From Flavobacterium cupreum (lineage in GTDB: Bacteria; Bacteroidota; Bacteroidia; Flavobacteriales; Flavobacteriaceae): a DNA stretch of 64,000 bases. The DNA lies in NCBI RefSeq assembly GCF_003996965.1, contig NZ_QWDM01000018.1:1-64000 (forward strand), written 5' to 3'. A program made the position numbers and the translations under genes. The notes below the pieces were generated by a model, which did not search any database, was not told where the DNA came from, and worked only from the letters and a program-made list of their open reading frames with translations. Every line of letters starts with the position of its first letter. The first letter of the stretch is position 1. Shown here in pieces: positions 1-8,031 of this stretch.

Positions 1-80
1 CTCTTCCCATCCCGAACAGAGTAGTTAAGCCCGCCTGCGCAGATGGTACTGCAGTTATGTGGGAGAGTATGTCGTCGCCT
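1..80 (+). rRNA. rrf: 5S ribosomal RNA, 3' part (5' end outside window)
   Basis: The first 80 bases match the conserved 3' two-thirds of bacterial 5S rRNA: the CCGAACAGAG and GTTAAGCCC blocks (helix III/loop region), then GATGGTACTG and TGGGAGAGTATGTCG closing toward the 3' end. The gene is cut by the window start. It marks the end of an rRNA operon transcribed rightward. The exact 3' end near base 80 is estimated from the family. Confidence 0.93.
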
Positions 81-87
81 TTCTTTT

Positions 88-126
88 AAAAATCCTCATC
101 ATTTATTTGATGGGGATTTTTTGTTT
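88..126 (+). terminator. Rho-independent terminator of the rRNA operon
   Basis: An 11-bp stem (91-101 with 108-118, one G-T pair) closes a 6-nt loop and is followed by a T-rich run at 117-127. It lies directly after the 5S rRNA 3' end. Confidence 0.85.
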
Positions 127-131
127 TCAAA

Positions 132-186
132 GTACTGTAATTATGTGGGAGCCCCGATAGCTATCGGGGGTGGTCGCCTTTCTTTT
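132..186 (+). repeat. Decayed duplicate of the 5S rRNA tail
   Basis: Bases 132-151 repeat the 5S end (GTACTGyArTTATGTGGGAG) with two differences, and 172-186 repeat the GTCGCCTTTCTTTT that follows it. Between them the original AGTATGTC is replaced by a palindrome containing CCGATAGCTATCGG (153-168). This is a partial copy of the 5S 3' end, not a functional rRNA. A second terminator follows, as in the real gene. Confidence 0.75.
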
Positions 187-219
187 AAAAACCCTGTTTC
201 TAACGAAACGGGGTTTTTT
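187..219 (+). terminator. Second terminator after the duplicated 5S tail
   Basis: The stem AACCCTGTTTC (190-200) pairs with GAAACGGGGTT (205-215) around a 4-nt loop, followed by T6. It copies the arrangement of the first terminator with a different stem sequence. Confidence 0.8.
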
Positions 220-239
220 GTTTTATATTGATTCGTGGA

Positions 240-552
240 TTTTTAACCGCAAGGATCGCAAAGGTTTTTTGGAATACGGTTAGATTGCAAGGTGCGCAAA
301 GGCTGTGCGGGAAGTATTGGAATTTGGAACTTTTCCCGATAGCTATCGGCATTGGAATTTGTATTTATACCTCACTGCGTTAGGGATCGCAGCGATATCC
401 TTTTGCGGGAACCCCCAAAGTCCTGAAGTAACAACCAAACCACTCCCGCAAAAGATTTAGCGAAGAGCTCGGCCCGGAGGGAAACGCCCAAATGCAATAA
501 CTGATGATTTAGTAAAAGGTTCCTGGCTAAAGTTTATGGTGAAAATGAATAT
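240..552. other. Intergenic stretch with short repeats and a candidate structured element
   Basis: No gene is visible. The stretch holds a direct repeat (GCAAGGATCGCAAAGG near 250 and GCAAGGTGCGCAAAGG near 288), a second copy of the palindrome CCGATAGCTATCGG (about 336-349), and the hairpin-rich element described separately at 370-492. Confidence 0.6.
370..492 (+). ncRNA. Candidate structured RNA or mobile intergenic element
   Basis: An 11-bp perfect stem (400-410 with 444-454) encloses a 33-nt loop. It is flanked by a small TGCG/CGCA hairpin (376-391) and a GC-rich tail with inverted GGC/GCC (about 470-489). From memory this resembles a recurrent Flavobacterium intergenic element, possibly the Flavo-1 RNA motif. 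The family name is unverified. A covariance-model search (Infernal against Rfam) would settle it. Confidence 0.35.
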
Positions 553-1860
553 TTAGGAAGAAAAACTATTTCTTACTTTGTGTCCAAACATACCAAAAGA
601 AAGAATTACTATAAAACATACTAATGGAATAATGTATCCTGACTGAATATCGTCATGATTAAGGTCTATTAGTGTACCCATTCCGTATGGTAAGATTGCT
701 CCCCCAACAATTGACATTACCAGCCATGATGAACCTGTTTCTGTGTTATTTTTTAATCCAACAATTCCCAAAGAAAAAATAGTGGGAAACATAATAGACA
801 TAAAAAATCCAATTCCACCTAGGGCATATATAACATAAATCCCAGTTCCGTAGATAGCTATCAAACATAGAAAAACACTAATTACACAATAGATGGAAAG
901 TAGCACATAATCCTTAACGAATTTTAGAAATAAAGTTCCAATAAAACGGCCAGCCATAAAGAGAAACCCATAAATACCGAGATAATATCCCGCTGTTTTT
1001 TCATCTAAACCAGCTCCCTGCTGTGCTATTCTGATAAAAAAGCTGGTGATACAAACCTGAGCTCCTACATAAAAAAATTGTGCGACGACGGCCCAGCTTA
1101 AATGCCTGAATTTTAGAACTGAGAAAAAACCCGGCTTAACTTCTACCTCTGTATGTTGGGGTTTCATGGAAGGTAAATGCATAAAGTAAAATAATATAGC
1201 TACCAAAACCAATACAGTTCCCAATATAATGTACGGTAATTTTACCGATGAAGCTTCTTCTAATAAATAAGCCGCTTTTGTGGCAGCTGGCATAGCCGCC
1301 ATCTGGGCAGGAGTATGTGTTTTACCGGAGAGGATAAATAATGAACCTACAATTGGCGCAACCATTGCTGCCAGACCATTAAAGGACGCTGCTAAATTCA
1401 ATCTTTTAGATGATGATTCCGGAGGCCCTAAAATAGCTGCGTATGGATTTGCACTAGTTTCCAGAATAGTTAATCCACATCCGATTACAAATAATGCAAA
1501 TAAGAACAGTTCGTAAGTTCTGGTGTTTGCAGCTGGCACAAATAGAAAAGCACCCGCAGCAAAAACTAATAAACCTGTAATAATACTGTTTTTGTATCCG
1601 AATTTTTTAATGAGCATTCCGGCCGGAATTGCCATTACAAAATAGGCGAAAAAGACAGAAGTATCAATTAAAGTGGATTGGCGATTGTTTAGCTCACAGG
1701 CCTTTTTTAAATGCGGAATTAAAATGGAATCGAGATTGTGCGCCATTCCCCAAAGAAAAAATAAGCTTGTGATTAAGATAAATGGCAAAAGGTAGTTATG
1801 TCTGTTTCCGCCTTCTGCCGTTATTTGATGTTGGTCGCCCGTCTGGTTGGTTGGTTGCAT
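553..1860 (-). CDS. fucP: L-fucose:H+ symporter, FucP family (MFS)
   Basis: This 435-residue, 12-helix major facilitator permease imports L-fucose with a proton across the inner membrane. Family features include the FFLWGMAHNLDSILIPHLKK segment in helix 1, the ETSANPYAA motif and the RLNLAASFNG segment, all typical of FucP. E. coli FucP also carries L-galactose and D-arabinose, so the substrate here may be broader than fucose. It is the second gene of a leftward unit with the Gfo/Idh/MocA gene upstream (109-bp gap), divergent from the fucose-type catabolic operon. Length and helix pattern are normal. The family call is firm; the exact sugar is inferred from context. Confidence 0.9.
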   Translation of the reverse strand: MQPTNQTGDQHQITAEGGNRHNYLLPFILITSLFFLWGMAHNLDSILIPHLKKACELNNRQSTLIDTSVFFAYFVMAIPAGMLIKKFGYKNSIITGLLVFAAGAFLFVPAANTRTYELFLFALFVIGCGLTILETSANPYAAILGPPESSSKRLNLAASFNGLAAMVAPIVGSLFILSGKTHTPAQMAAMPAATKAAYLLEEASSVKLPYIILGTVLVLVAILFYFMHLPSMKPQHTEVEVKPGFFSVLKFRHLSWAVVAQFFYVGAQVCITSFFIRIAQQGAGLDEKTAGYYLGIYGFLFMAGRFIGTLFLKFVKDYVLLSIYCVISVFLCLIAIYGTGIYVIYALGGIGFFMSIMFPTIFSLGIVGLKNNTETGSSWLVMSIVGGAILPYGMGTLIDLNHDDIQSGYIIPLVCFIVILSFGMFGHKVRNSFSS

Positions 1861-1969
1861 AATTTATGTTAGTTTGGTTAAATAGTTAGTTGAAAGGTAT
1901 AAATGCAGAAAGCCCAGGTTTGTTTGAATTACAATTTTTTCACTTTTGAGATATTACTTTTGACTTAAA

Positions 1970-3043
1970 TTATAATTCGTTTAGTAAAACACCTCCGCTT
2001 TTATTGCTGATATAGCATGCTTCGACTACTTTCATAGTCCCGAGAACGTCTTGAACGCTTGCTGATAGTGTACTGTCAGTACCTTCCTTAAAGCGCATTA
2101 GATTGGACATGGCTCCAATAAAGGCTTCCGGAAACCAGGAACCTTCAAGTGTCACTTTTGTCCATTCGTATTTATTTTCCCCTTCTTTAATTGGCAATGC
2201 ATATTCAAACACATCAGGGAGTCCGTCGGGATAATTCATCAATAAGCCCATTTTTGCTTTAATGGCGCCCTTTGTACCTTCCCATTTGATATAGCTTTCT
2301 TCGTGTTTTGGCCCGAAATGATGGTCGTGATTGGTATTGATTACCACATGCTTATTTTCTCCATAATCCAGAATGATAGTAGATCGGCTTGAAGATAATT
2401 TCTTTAAGGGATGTTTTACCGTTTTGGCCATCACACTGTTAGGATCTCCTAAAAATGACCGTATGCAATCGATATAGTGCACACTGTGAAAAAGAATTTC
2501 CAATCGGGGGTGTTCTTTAATCAAAGGAAATAATTCCCAAGGTGTATTTACAGTAACTTTAAATTCTAAATCGTACAATTCTCCAATCATTCCCTGATTG
2601 ATCAGGTACCGTGCAGCACTTACGAAAGAAGCAAATCTCAATTGAAAATTTATGGCAGCAACTAATTTTTTGCGTTCACAAACTGCAACAATTTCGCGTG
2701 CCTGGCTCAAATCATTTCCCATTGGTTTCTGGATCAGGACAGCTGCTCCATCAGGAAGCTGTTCTAAAATTTCGATATACTGATCCGGAAGAACAGTAAT
2801 ATCATAAACAGCATTTTTTGGGGCATGTCTTACGGCTTCCCCAACATTTTCAAAAACGTGTTTGATTTTGAACTGTTTTGCTAAATCGTATGCTTTAGAA
2901 ATCGTTCGGTTGGTAATGCCAAAAACGGTATAACCGGCCATTTCGTAAGCAGGCAAATGCGCATCTTTTACGATACCACTGGCCCCGATTATGATGATCG
3001 GCTGCTCTGTTTCGGCAAGCAAAGGTTTATACGGAATATTCAT
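1970..3043 (-). CDS. Gfo/Idh/MocA-family sugar oxidoreductase
   Basis: The protein has 357 residues. The N-terminal Rossmann fold shows IIIGASGIVKDAHLPAYEMAG (residues about 17-37) as the dinucleotide-binding loop. The family's EKP motif appears as QKPMG near residue 105, so the usual Glu is Gln. The C-terminal half is the alpha/beta domain that binds the sugar. No signal peptide is present, so it is cytoplasmic. It is first in the leftward unit before FucP and starts just inside the divergent regulatory region. It probably oxidises or epimerises an incoming deoxy-sugar or its derivative. The reaction cannot be read from sequence alone. Confidence 0.85.
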   Translation of the reverse strand: MNIPYKPLLAETEQPIIIIGASGIVKDAHLPAYEMAGYTVFGITNRTISKAYDLAKQFKIKHVFENVGEAVRHAPKNAVYDITVLPDQYIEILEQLPDGAAVLIQKPMGNDLSQAREIVAVCERKKLVAAINFQLRFASFVSAARYLINQGMIGELYDLEFKVTVNTPWELFPLIKEHPRLEILFHSVHYIDCIRSFLGDPNSVMAKTVKHPLKKLSSSRSTIILDYGENKHVVINTNHDHHFGPKHEESYIKWEGTKGAIKAKMGLLMNYPDGLPDVFEYALPIKEGENKYEWTKVTLEGSWFPEAFIGAMSNLMRFKEGTDSTLSASVQDVLGTMKVVEACYISNKSGGVLLNEL

Positions 3044-3117
3044 ATGAGTTTTTTTGAATATTAATTCGAGTTTATTCTGTTAATTTTTAAAGTTTTACAG
3101 ATATCGTCTTACCTGAA

Positions 3118-3152
3118 ATTTAATAAATGTAAAAAATACATTTACAAATGTA
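3118..3152 (-). promoter_or_regulatory. Promoter/operator for the leftward unit (mirror copy)
   Basis: It contains the palindrome TACATTTACAAATGTA (3137-3152; 7-bp arms around AC). Read on the minus strand, TACATTTG (3152-3145) fits the Bacteroidota -7 box TAnnTTTG, so a protein on the palindrome would cover the promoter. A further half site, AAATGT, lies at 3125-3130. The block equals the reverse complement of 3329-3363 at 34 of 35 positions. Confidence 0.7.
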
Positions 3153-3328
3153 GAAATAAGATTTAAACATGCAAGAAATCTTAACTTTATTACATGATCT
3201 TTTTTGTGTAATATGAAGTGACGGGTTTGTTTTTTTACAAATCACATAAAAAATGTGATAATTTTTTAAACTATGAGTATTTTAGAAGAAACTTAATAAA
3301 ATATATCTCAAATATTAATATTAAAAAT

Positions 3329-3363
3329 TACATTTGTAAATGTGTTTTTTACATTTATTAAAT
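3329..3363 (+). promoter_or_regulatory. Promoter/operator for the rightward unit (mirror copy)
   Basis: The -7-like box TACATTTG (3329-3336) forms the left part of the palindrome ACATTTGTAAATGT (3330-3343), followed by a half site ACATTT at 3351-3356. It is a near-perfect mirror of 3118-3152 and lies 56 bp before the start of the first rightward gene. The layout suggests a repressor operator shared by both units. Confidence 0.7.
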
Positions 3364-3418
3364 AATAGAAAAAATGTAAGCTGTTACAATCTCATAAAAT
3401 GACTAAATAAGAATAAGG

Positions 3419-4183
3419 ATGTTTTCATTAAAAAATAAAAAAGCCGTAGTTACAGGCGGAGGAAGTGGTATTGGAAAAGCAATTGCAGTCTTGTTTGCCA
3501 GGCAGGGAGCTGAAGTGCACATTATTGATTTAACTGTCGAAAGTGCACAGGAAGCCCTAGATGAAATCAGTAAATCAGGTGGAAATGTATTTTCTTATGC
3601 CTGTAATGTGGCCAGTCAAAAAGAGGTTGTGGCCACCTTTGAAAAAATAGGAAGCATGGATATTCTGATCAATAATGCCGGAATTGCCAATGTTGGCAAA
3701 GCCGATACTACAACGGAATCAGATTTTGACCGTGTTATTGAGGTCAATGTAAAAGGCGTTTACAATTGTTTGTTTGCGGCTATTCCGCAATTCAGGCTTT
3801 CGAATGGTGGTGTAATTATTAACATGGCATCTATTGCTGCATGGGTTGGTATACCGGACAGATTTGCGTATTCAACAGCTAAAGGAGCCGTAATGGCCAT
3901 GACATTATCTGTGGCTAAAGACTATATGGGAGAAAATATACGTTGTAATTCTATTTCGCCTGCAAGGGTGCATACCCCTTTTGTTGATGGATTTATTTCA
4001 AAAAATTATGCTGGCAAAGAAGCAGAAATGTTTGAAAAATTATCGAAGTCACAACCCATAGGAAGAATGGGAAAACCCGAAGAAATTGCCGCATTGGCTT
4101 TGTACCTGTGCAGTGATGAAGCAGGTTTTATTACGGGCTGTGATTATCCGATAGACGGAGGTTTTATTAAATTAAATAATTAA
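3419..4183 (+). CDS. SDR oxidoreductase, probable 2-keto-3-deoxy-L-fuconate dehydrogenase
   Basis: This 254-residue classical short-chain dehydrogenase has the cofactor loop TGGGSGIG (12-19), NNAG (86-89), the N110 structural Asn and the catalytic S138-Y151-K155 triad, all intact. Its place beside an FAH-family hydrolase, a fucose dehydrogenase-like SDR and a lactonase fits the NAD-dependent C4 oxidation of 2-keto-3-deoxy-L-fuconate (or the rhamnonate epimer) to the 2,4-diketo acid. It is the first gene of the rightward unit. The SDR call is certain; the substrate is inferred from neighbours. Confidence 0.88.
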   Translation: MFSLKNKKAVVTGGGSGIGKAIAVLFARQGAEVHIIDLTVESAQEALDEISKSGGNVFSYACNVASQKEVVATFEKIGSMDILINNAGIANVGKADTTTESDFDRVIEVNVKGVYNCLFAAIPQFRLSNGGVIINMASIAAWVGIPDRFAYSTAKGAVMAMTLSVAKDYMGENIRCNSISPARVHTPFVDGFISKNYAGKEAEMFEKLSKSQPIGRMGKPEEIAALALYLCSDEAGFITGCDYPIDGGFIKLNN

Positions 4184-4373
4184 CATAAGGCTCTAAGGTA
4201 CTAAGATTCTAAGCGACTAAGTTTGATCTTAGTAGGGTAGCATCTTAGCATCTTTAAAAAATAGCTTACAAAAACAATAATTAAAAAAGGGACTAAGGTT
4301 TCCAGTAACCAAGACTAAAAAACTTAGTTTCTCAGAACCTTAGCAACTTAGTAACTTTTAAAAATTAAATAAA
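4184..4373. repeat. CTAAG-type inverted repeat between operon genes
   Basis: The 190-bp gap is filled with variants of CTAAGGTTCTAAG. The left part (about 4189-4220) and the right part (about 4320-4357) are imperfect inverted repeats of each other. No gene or clear promoter is seen. Confidence 0.6.
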
Positions 4374-5228
4374 ATGAAATTAATACGTTTTGGAGAAATC
4401 GGAAAAGAAAAACCAGGAGTTTTAATTGATGAAAAAAGATATGATGTTTCTTCAATTGTGACGGACTTTAATGAGAATTTCTTTGAAGAAAATGGTCTTG
4501 AAAAATTAAAAAAAGCATTAGATAGCAATCCGGTTTTGCCGGAAATAGCTGCCGATGTACGCTTAGGATCACCAGTTGCGAGGCCTTCTAAAATAATATG
4601 TATTGGCTTAAACTACGTAGATCACTGCAGGGAAACCAATGCGCCAATACCGGAAGAACCGATTCTGTTTTTTAAATCGACTACTTCTTTATGCGGACCA
4701 AATGATGATTTGATTATTCCTAAAAACAGTGAAAAAACAGATTGGGAAGTGGAGCTGGCCTTTGTAGTAGGTAAAAAAGCAAGTTATGTTGAAGAAGCAG
4801 AAGCATTAGATTACGTGGCAGGTTATTGTTTGCTGAATGATTATAGTGAAAGAGCTTTTCAGATCGAGCGCGGAGGACAATGGGCAAAAGGTAAAGGAAG
4901 CGATACTTTTGCACCTCTTGGACCCTTCTTAGCCACACAGGACGAAATTGCAGATGTCAATAACATACCGATGTGGCTGACTGTAAACGGGAAAAAATTT
5001 CAGAACAGCAACACTTCAAATTTAGTTTTCAAAATTCCTTTTTTAGTACACTACCTGAGTCAGTTTATGACATTGCTTCCTGGTGATATTGTAAGTACAG
5101 GAACTCCTCCGGGTGTCGGATTGGGTATCAAACCGGAACCGATATATCTTAAAGCCGGAGATGTTGTAGAATTAGGAATGGAAGGTTTGGGATCCAGCAA
5201 ACAAACGGCAGTAGCCTATAAAAAGTAA
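4374..5228 (+). CDS. FAH-family hydrolase, probable 2,4-diketo-3-deoxy-L-fuconate hydrolase
   Basis: The protein has 284 residues with the C-terminal fumarylacetoacetase fold. The core motif GLNYVDHCRETNAPIP (79-93) includes the catalytic His (H84). The likely divalent-metal ligands are E125, E127 and D156 (WEVELAF and NDYSER segments), and STGTPPGVG lies near the end. In the non-phosphorylating L-fucose/L-rhamnose pathway this family splits the 2,4-diketo-3-deoxy acid into pyruvate and L-lactate. That intermediate is identical for both sugars. It is cytoplasmic, and the next gene starts 18 bp downstream. Ureidoglycolate-lyase-like annotation is an alternative name for the same fold. Confidence 0.88.
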   Translation: MKLIRFGEIGKEKPGVLIDEKRYDVSSIVTDFNENFFEENGLEKLKKALDSNPVLPEIAADVRLGSPVARPSKIICIGLNYVDHCRETNAPIPEEPILFFKSTTSLCGPNDDLIIPKNSEKTDWEVELAFVVGKKASYVEEAEALDYVAGYCLLNDYSERAFQIERGGQWAKGKGSDTFAPLGPFLATQDEIADVNNIPMWLTVNGKKFQNSNTSNLVFKIPFLVHYLSQFMTLLPGDIVSTGTPPGVGLGIKPEPIYLKAGDVVELGMEGLGSSKQTAVAYKK

Positions 5229-5246
5229 TTTAAAGAAATTGCAAAG

Positions 5247-6257
5247 ATGAAATTTATAGTATGTGAAAACCCGCATGAATTTATACTGAAAGAAAAACCT
5301 ATGCCCGAGCCAAAAGAAGGTGAGGTATTGTTAAAGATTAAAAGAATCGGAATTTGCGGAACTGACATTCATGCTTATGGCGGTACCCAGCCTTATTTTG
5401 AATATCCGAGAATTTTAGGCCATGAACTTGCTGCTGAATATATCAAAGGAAATGCTGCAGGTTTTGAACCGGGAGACAAGGTAACTTTTATTCCTTACTT
5501 TAATTGTGGAAAATGTGTTGCCTGCCGAAACGGACTGACCAATTGTTGTGTGAATATTAAAGTTTTTGGAGTACATATCGATGGCGGAATGGCCGAATAC
5601 GTAACTATTCCTGAGCAATATTTGCTTCACGGGCACGGATTAGATTATGATGAACTGGCTTTGGTTGAACCATTGGCAATTGCAGCTCACGGTATAAGAA
5701 GAGCCAATGTTGGTCCGAATGATACAGTCCTGGTAATGGGAGCAGGACCAATTGGAATTGGCCTGATTCAATTTGCTAAAATAGCCGGGGCAAAAGTTAT
5801 CGTAATGGATATTAATGAATACAGATTGAATTTCTGTAAAGAAGCGCTGAACGCGGATGAAACTATAAATCCATTGCACGATGACGTTTCTATAAAATTA
5901 GCAGAAATTACAAATGGTGATATGGCCAATGTCGTAATTGATGCAACCGGAAACCGAAATGTTATGAATAATGCTTTCAATTACATTTCGCATGGAGGGC
6001 GATTTGTTCTGGTCGGACTTCAAAAAGGTGAACTGAGTTTTAGCCATCCTGATTTTCACAAAAGAGAATCCACATTAATGAGCAGCAGAAATGCAACAAT
6101 TGAAGATTTTCAATATGTAATGGATTGCCTAAAAACAGGAAAAATCGATCCCAAAAAATACATTACCCACAGGGCTCCTTTTACGGATATGATAAATGAA
6201 TTCGAAAAATGGATCGATCCCAAAAATAATGTCATCAAAGCATTGATAGAATTATAA
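5247..6257 (+). CDS. Zinc-dependent dehydrogenase, L-galactonate 5-dehydrogenase (LgoD/YjjN) type
   Basis: This 336-residue medium-chain dehydrogenase has catalytic-zinc ligands C37, H59 and E60 and structural-zinc cysteines C87, C90, C93 and C101. The cofactor loop is GAGPIGIG near 170. By recall the match to E. coli YjjN (LgoD), which oxidises L-galactonate to D-tagaturonate, extends along the whole chain: GICGTDIHA, YPRxLGHE, GVHxDGG, VIDATGN, FHKxE and SRNAT are shared. It sits between the FAH hydrolase and the second SDR in a tight operon. RG-II contains L-galactose, and FucP-type permeases and fucose dehydrogenases often accept it, so an L-galactose branch is plausible. A role on L-fuconate is an alternative. 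Confidence 0.85.
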   Translation: MKFIVCENPHEFILKEKPMPEPKEGEVLLKIKRIGICGTDIHAYGGTQPYFEYPRILGHELAAEYIKGNAAGFEPGDKVTFIPYFNCGKCVACRNGLTNCCVNIKVFGVHIDGGMAEYVTIPEQYLLHGHGLDYDELALVEPLAIAAHGIRRANVGPNDTVLVMGAGPIGIGLIQFAKIAGAKVIVMDINEYRLNFCKEALNADETINPLHDDVSIKLAEITNGDMANVVIDATGNRNVMNNAFNYISHGGRFVLVGLQKGELSFSHPDFHKRESTLMSSRNATIEDFQYVMDCLKTGKIDPKKYITHRAPFTDMINEFEKWIDPKNNVIKALIEL

Positions 6258-6278
6258 GCGTAATGAAAACGAATTGCT

Positions 6279-7079
6279 ATGGATTTAAGATTAAAAAATA
6301 AAATTGTTGTCGTTTCTGGTTCGGCAGGCAAAGAAGGAAGTATTGGAGAAACGATCATCAACCGATTGGCCGATGAAGGTGCCATACCGGTTCTTATAGA
6401 CAGAAATGAAAGAGGAGATCGTTACGCAGCAGCATTTCAGCAAAAAGGTATTGATGCCTTATTTGTTAAAACTGATGTTACAGATCCTGTTGAAATGGAG
6501 AATGCCATAAAAATAATTGCAGAAAAATACGGAAGAATAGACGCGGTTATCAATAATGTCGGTGTCAATGACGGTGTCGGTTTAGAGGCTACTTATGAAG
6601 AATTCATGGATTCACTGAAGTTAAATGTAGCGAGCTATTTTTTACTGGTTAAATATGCATTGCCGTTTTTAAAAGAATCAAAAGGAAATATTCTGAATAT
6701 CGGTTCCAAAGTTGCTTTAACCGGACAGGGCGGGACTTCAGGTTACGCTGCTGCGAAAGGAGGAGTGCTCGGACTAACAAGAGAATGGGCCGTTGATCTG
6801 GTTCAGTTTGGAATTCGTTCGAATGCGATTATTATTGCCGAAAGTTTTACACCTGCTTATGATGACTGGCTGAAAACAATGCCGGATGGAGAAGCAGTAT
6901 TGAAAAAAATCAATAAAAGTATTCCGTTTGAAGGAAGAATGACAAAAACCGAAGAGATTGCCGATACGGTACTTTTTATTATTTCAGATCGCTCTTCCCA
7001 CACCACAGGGCAATTTGTTTTTGTTGATGGCGGATATGTACACTTAGACCGTGCCTTAATCAACGATGTAAATTTATAA
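6279..7079 (+). CDS. SDR oxidoreductase, probable L-fucose dehydrogenase
   Basis: The protein has 266 residues. The cofactor loop is SGSAGKEGSIG (13-23), a variant with extra residues. The catalytic residues S143, Y156 and K160 are present, and the NNAG motif reads NNVG (92-95). The C-terminal VDGGYVHLDRAL resembles bacterial L-fucose dehydrogenases from memory. It would oxidise L-fucose (and perhaps L-galactose) to the lactone, the first step before the lactonase encoded 6 bp downstream. It is cytoplasmic and lies in the middle of the rightward operon. Confidence 0.85.
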   Translation: MDLRLKNKIVVVSGSAGKEGSIGETIINRLADEGAIPVLIDRNERGDRYAAAFQQKGIDALFVKTDVTDPVEMENAIKIIAEKYGRIDAVINNVGVNDGVGLEATYEEFMDSLKLNVASYFLLVKYALPFLKESKGNILNIGSKVALTGQGGTSGYAAAKGGVLGLTREWAVDLVQFGIRSNAIIIAESFTPAYDDWLKTMPDGEAVLKKINKSIPFEGRMTKTEEIADTVLFIISDRSSHTTGQFVFVDGGYVHLDRALINDVNL

Positions 7080-7085
7080 AGTTTT

Positions 7086-7916
7086 ATGAATACCAGAATT
7101 GATGCACACCAGCACTTTTGGAAATTTGACCCTTTACGGGACAGTTGGATTGATGCTACAATGCGCAAAATTCAGAGGGATTTTTTGCCTGAAGATCTGT
7201 TGCCTTTACTGACCGCCAATAAATTTGAAGGCTGTGTTGCTGTTCAGGCCAGCCAGTCTGAAGAAGAAACAAAGTTCTTATTAGACTTAGCTTCTAAAAA
7301 TGATTTTATAAAAGGAGTAGTCGGCTGGGTAGATTTGCGTGATAAAAATGTCGCAAAGAGACTGGAGTATTTTTCCGTTCATGAAAAAGTAAAAGGCTTC
7401 CGGCATGTTGTTCAGGGAGAGCCGGATGATTTTATGTTCAGGGCCGATCTTCGAAATGGCATTGCTGCATTAAGACAGTTTGATTACACTTATGACATTC
7501 TCATTTTTCACCGGCAATTACCAGCCGCAATAGATCTGGTAAATCATTTTCACGATCAGCCTTTTGTGATTGATCATGTTGCAAAACCGGATATAAAAGC
7601 AGGAAATATTTCGTCCTGGAAAAAAGATATTCAGGAAATTGCAAAAGCTGAAAATGTAAGCTGCAAGATTTCAGGAATGGTCACCGAAGCAGATTGGAGT
7701 TCCTGGAAAGAAGATGACCTAAAACCATATCTCGACGTTATTTTTGAAAATTTTTCAACGGATAAACTAATGTTTGGTTCCGACTGGCCAGTTTGTAATG
7801 TGGCTGCCAATTACAATCTCATAGTAAAAACACTCGAAGATTATATCGCCCAATTTTCAATTGAGGAGCAGAATAAAATTTGGTCTGAAAATGCCAAAAT
7901 GTTTTACAGACTCTGA
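7086..7916 (+). CDS. Amidohydrolase, probable L-fuconolactonase
   Basis: This 276-residue metal-dependent TIM-barrel amidohydrolase of the COG3618 lactonase group opens with IDAHQHFW, giving the metal-binding H8-x-H10. The late GSDWPV motif carries the conserved Asp. The family hydrolyses L-fuconolactone, L-rhamnonolactone or L-galactonolactone to the open acid. It is the last gene of the operon and is followed by a strong terminator at 7942. The next enzyme expected for fucose, an enolase-superfamily L-fuconate dehydratase, is not in the window. Confidence 0.87.
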   Translation: MNTRIDAHQHFWKFDPLRDSWIDATMRKIQRDFLPEDLLPLLTANKFEGCVAVQASQSEEETKFLLDLASKNDFIKGVVGWVDLRDKNVAKRLEYFSVHEKVKGFRHVVQGEPDDFMFRADLRNGIAALRQFDYTYDILIFHRQLPAAIDLVNHFHDQPFVIDHVAKPDIKAGNISSWKKDIQEIAKAENVSCKISGMVTEADWSSWKEDDLKPYLDVIFENFSTDKLMFGSDWPVCNVAANYNLIVKTLEDYIAQFSIEEQNKIWSENAKMFYRL

Positions 7917-7941
7917 TCTCCCAATAATATTCAAATATAAG

Positions 7942-7993
7942 AAGTGCTTTCAAAATCAATTTAGGCTGATGAAATTTGAAAGCACTTTTTTTG
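7942..7993 (+). terminator. Terminator of the deoxy-sugar operon
   Basis: A 13-bp perfect stem (7942-7954 with 7975-7987) with a 20-nt loop is followed by a run of T, 25 bp after the lactonase stop codon. Confidence 0.9.
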
Positions 7994-8031
7994 TTTTGTT
8001 ACTGCAGAATAACAAGAAGTGATTTTGACAA

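Larger units (their letters stand above)
3044..3418. promoter_or_regulatory. Divergent intergenic regulatory region
   Basis: This 375-bp, very AT-rich region separates the two divergent deoxy-sugar units. It carries two mirror-image copies of a promoter/operator block at 3118-3152 and 3329-3363, listed separately. Nothing else gene-like is seen. Confidence 0.8.

Noticed and set aside
43..231. Small open frame across the 5S tail and its duplicate
   Set aside because: It overlaps rRNA sequence and two terminators, and its product repeats because the DNA is duplicated.
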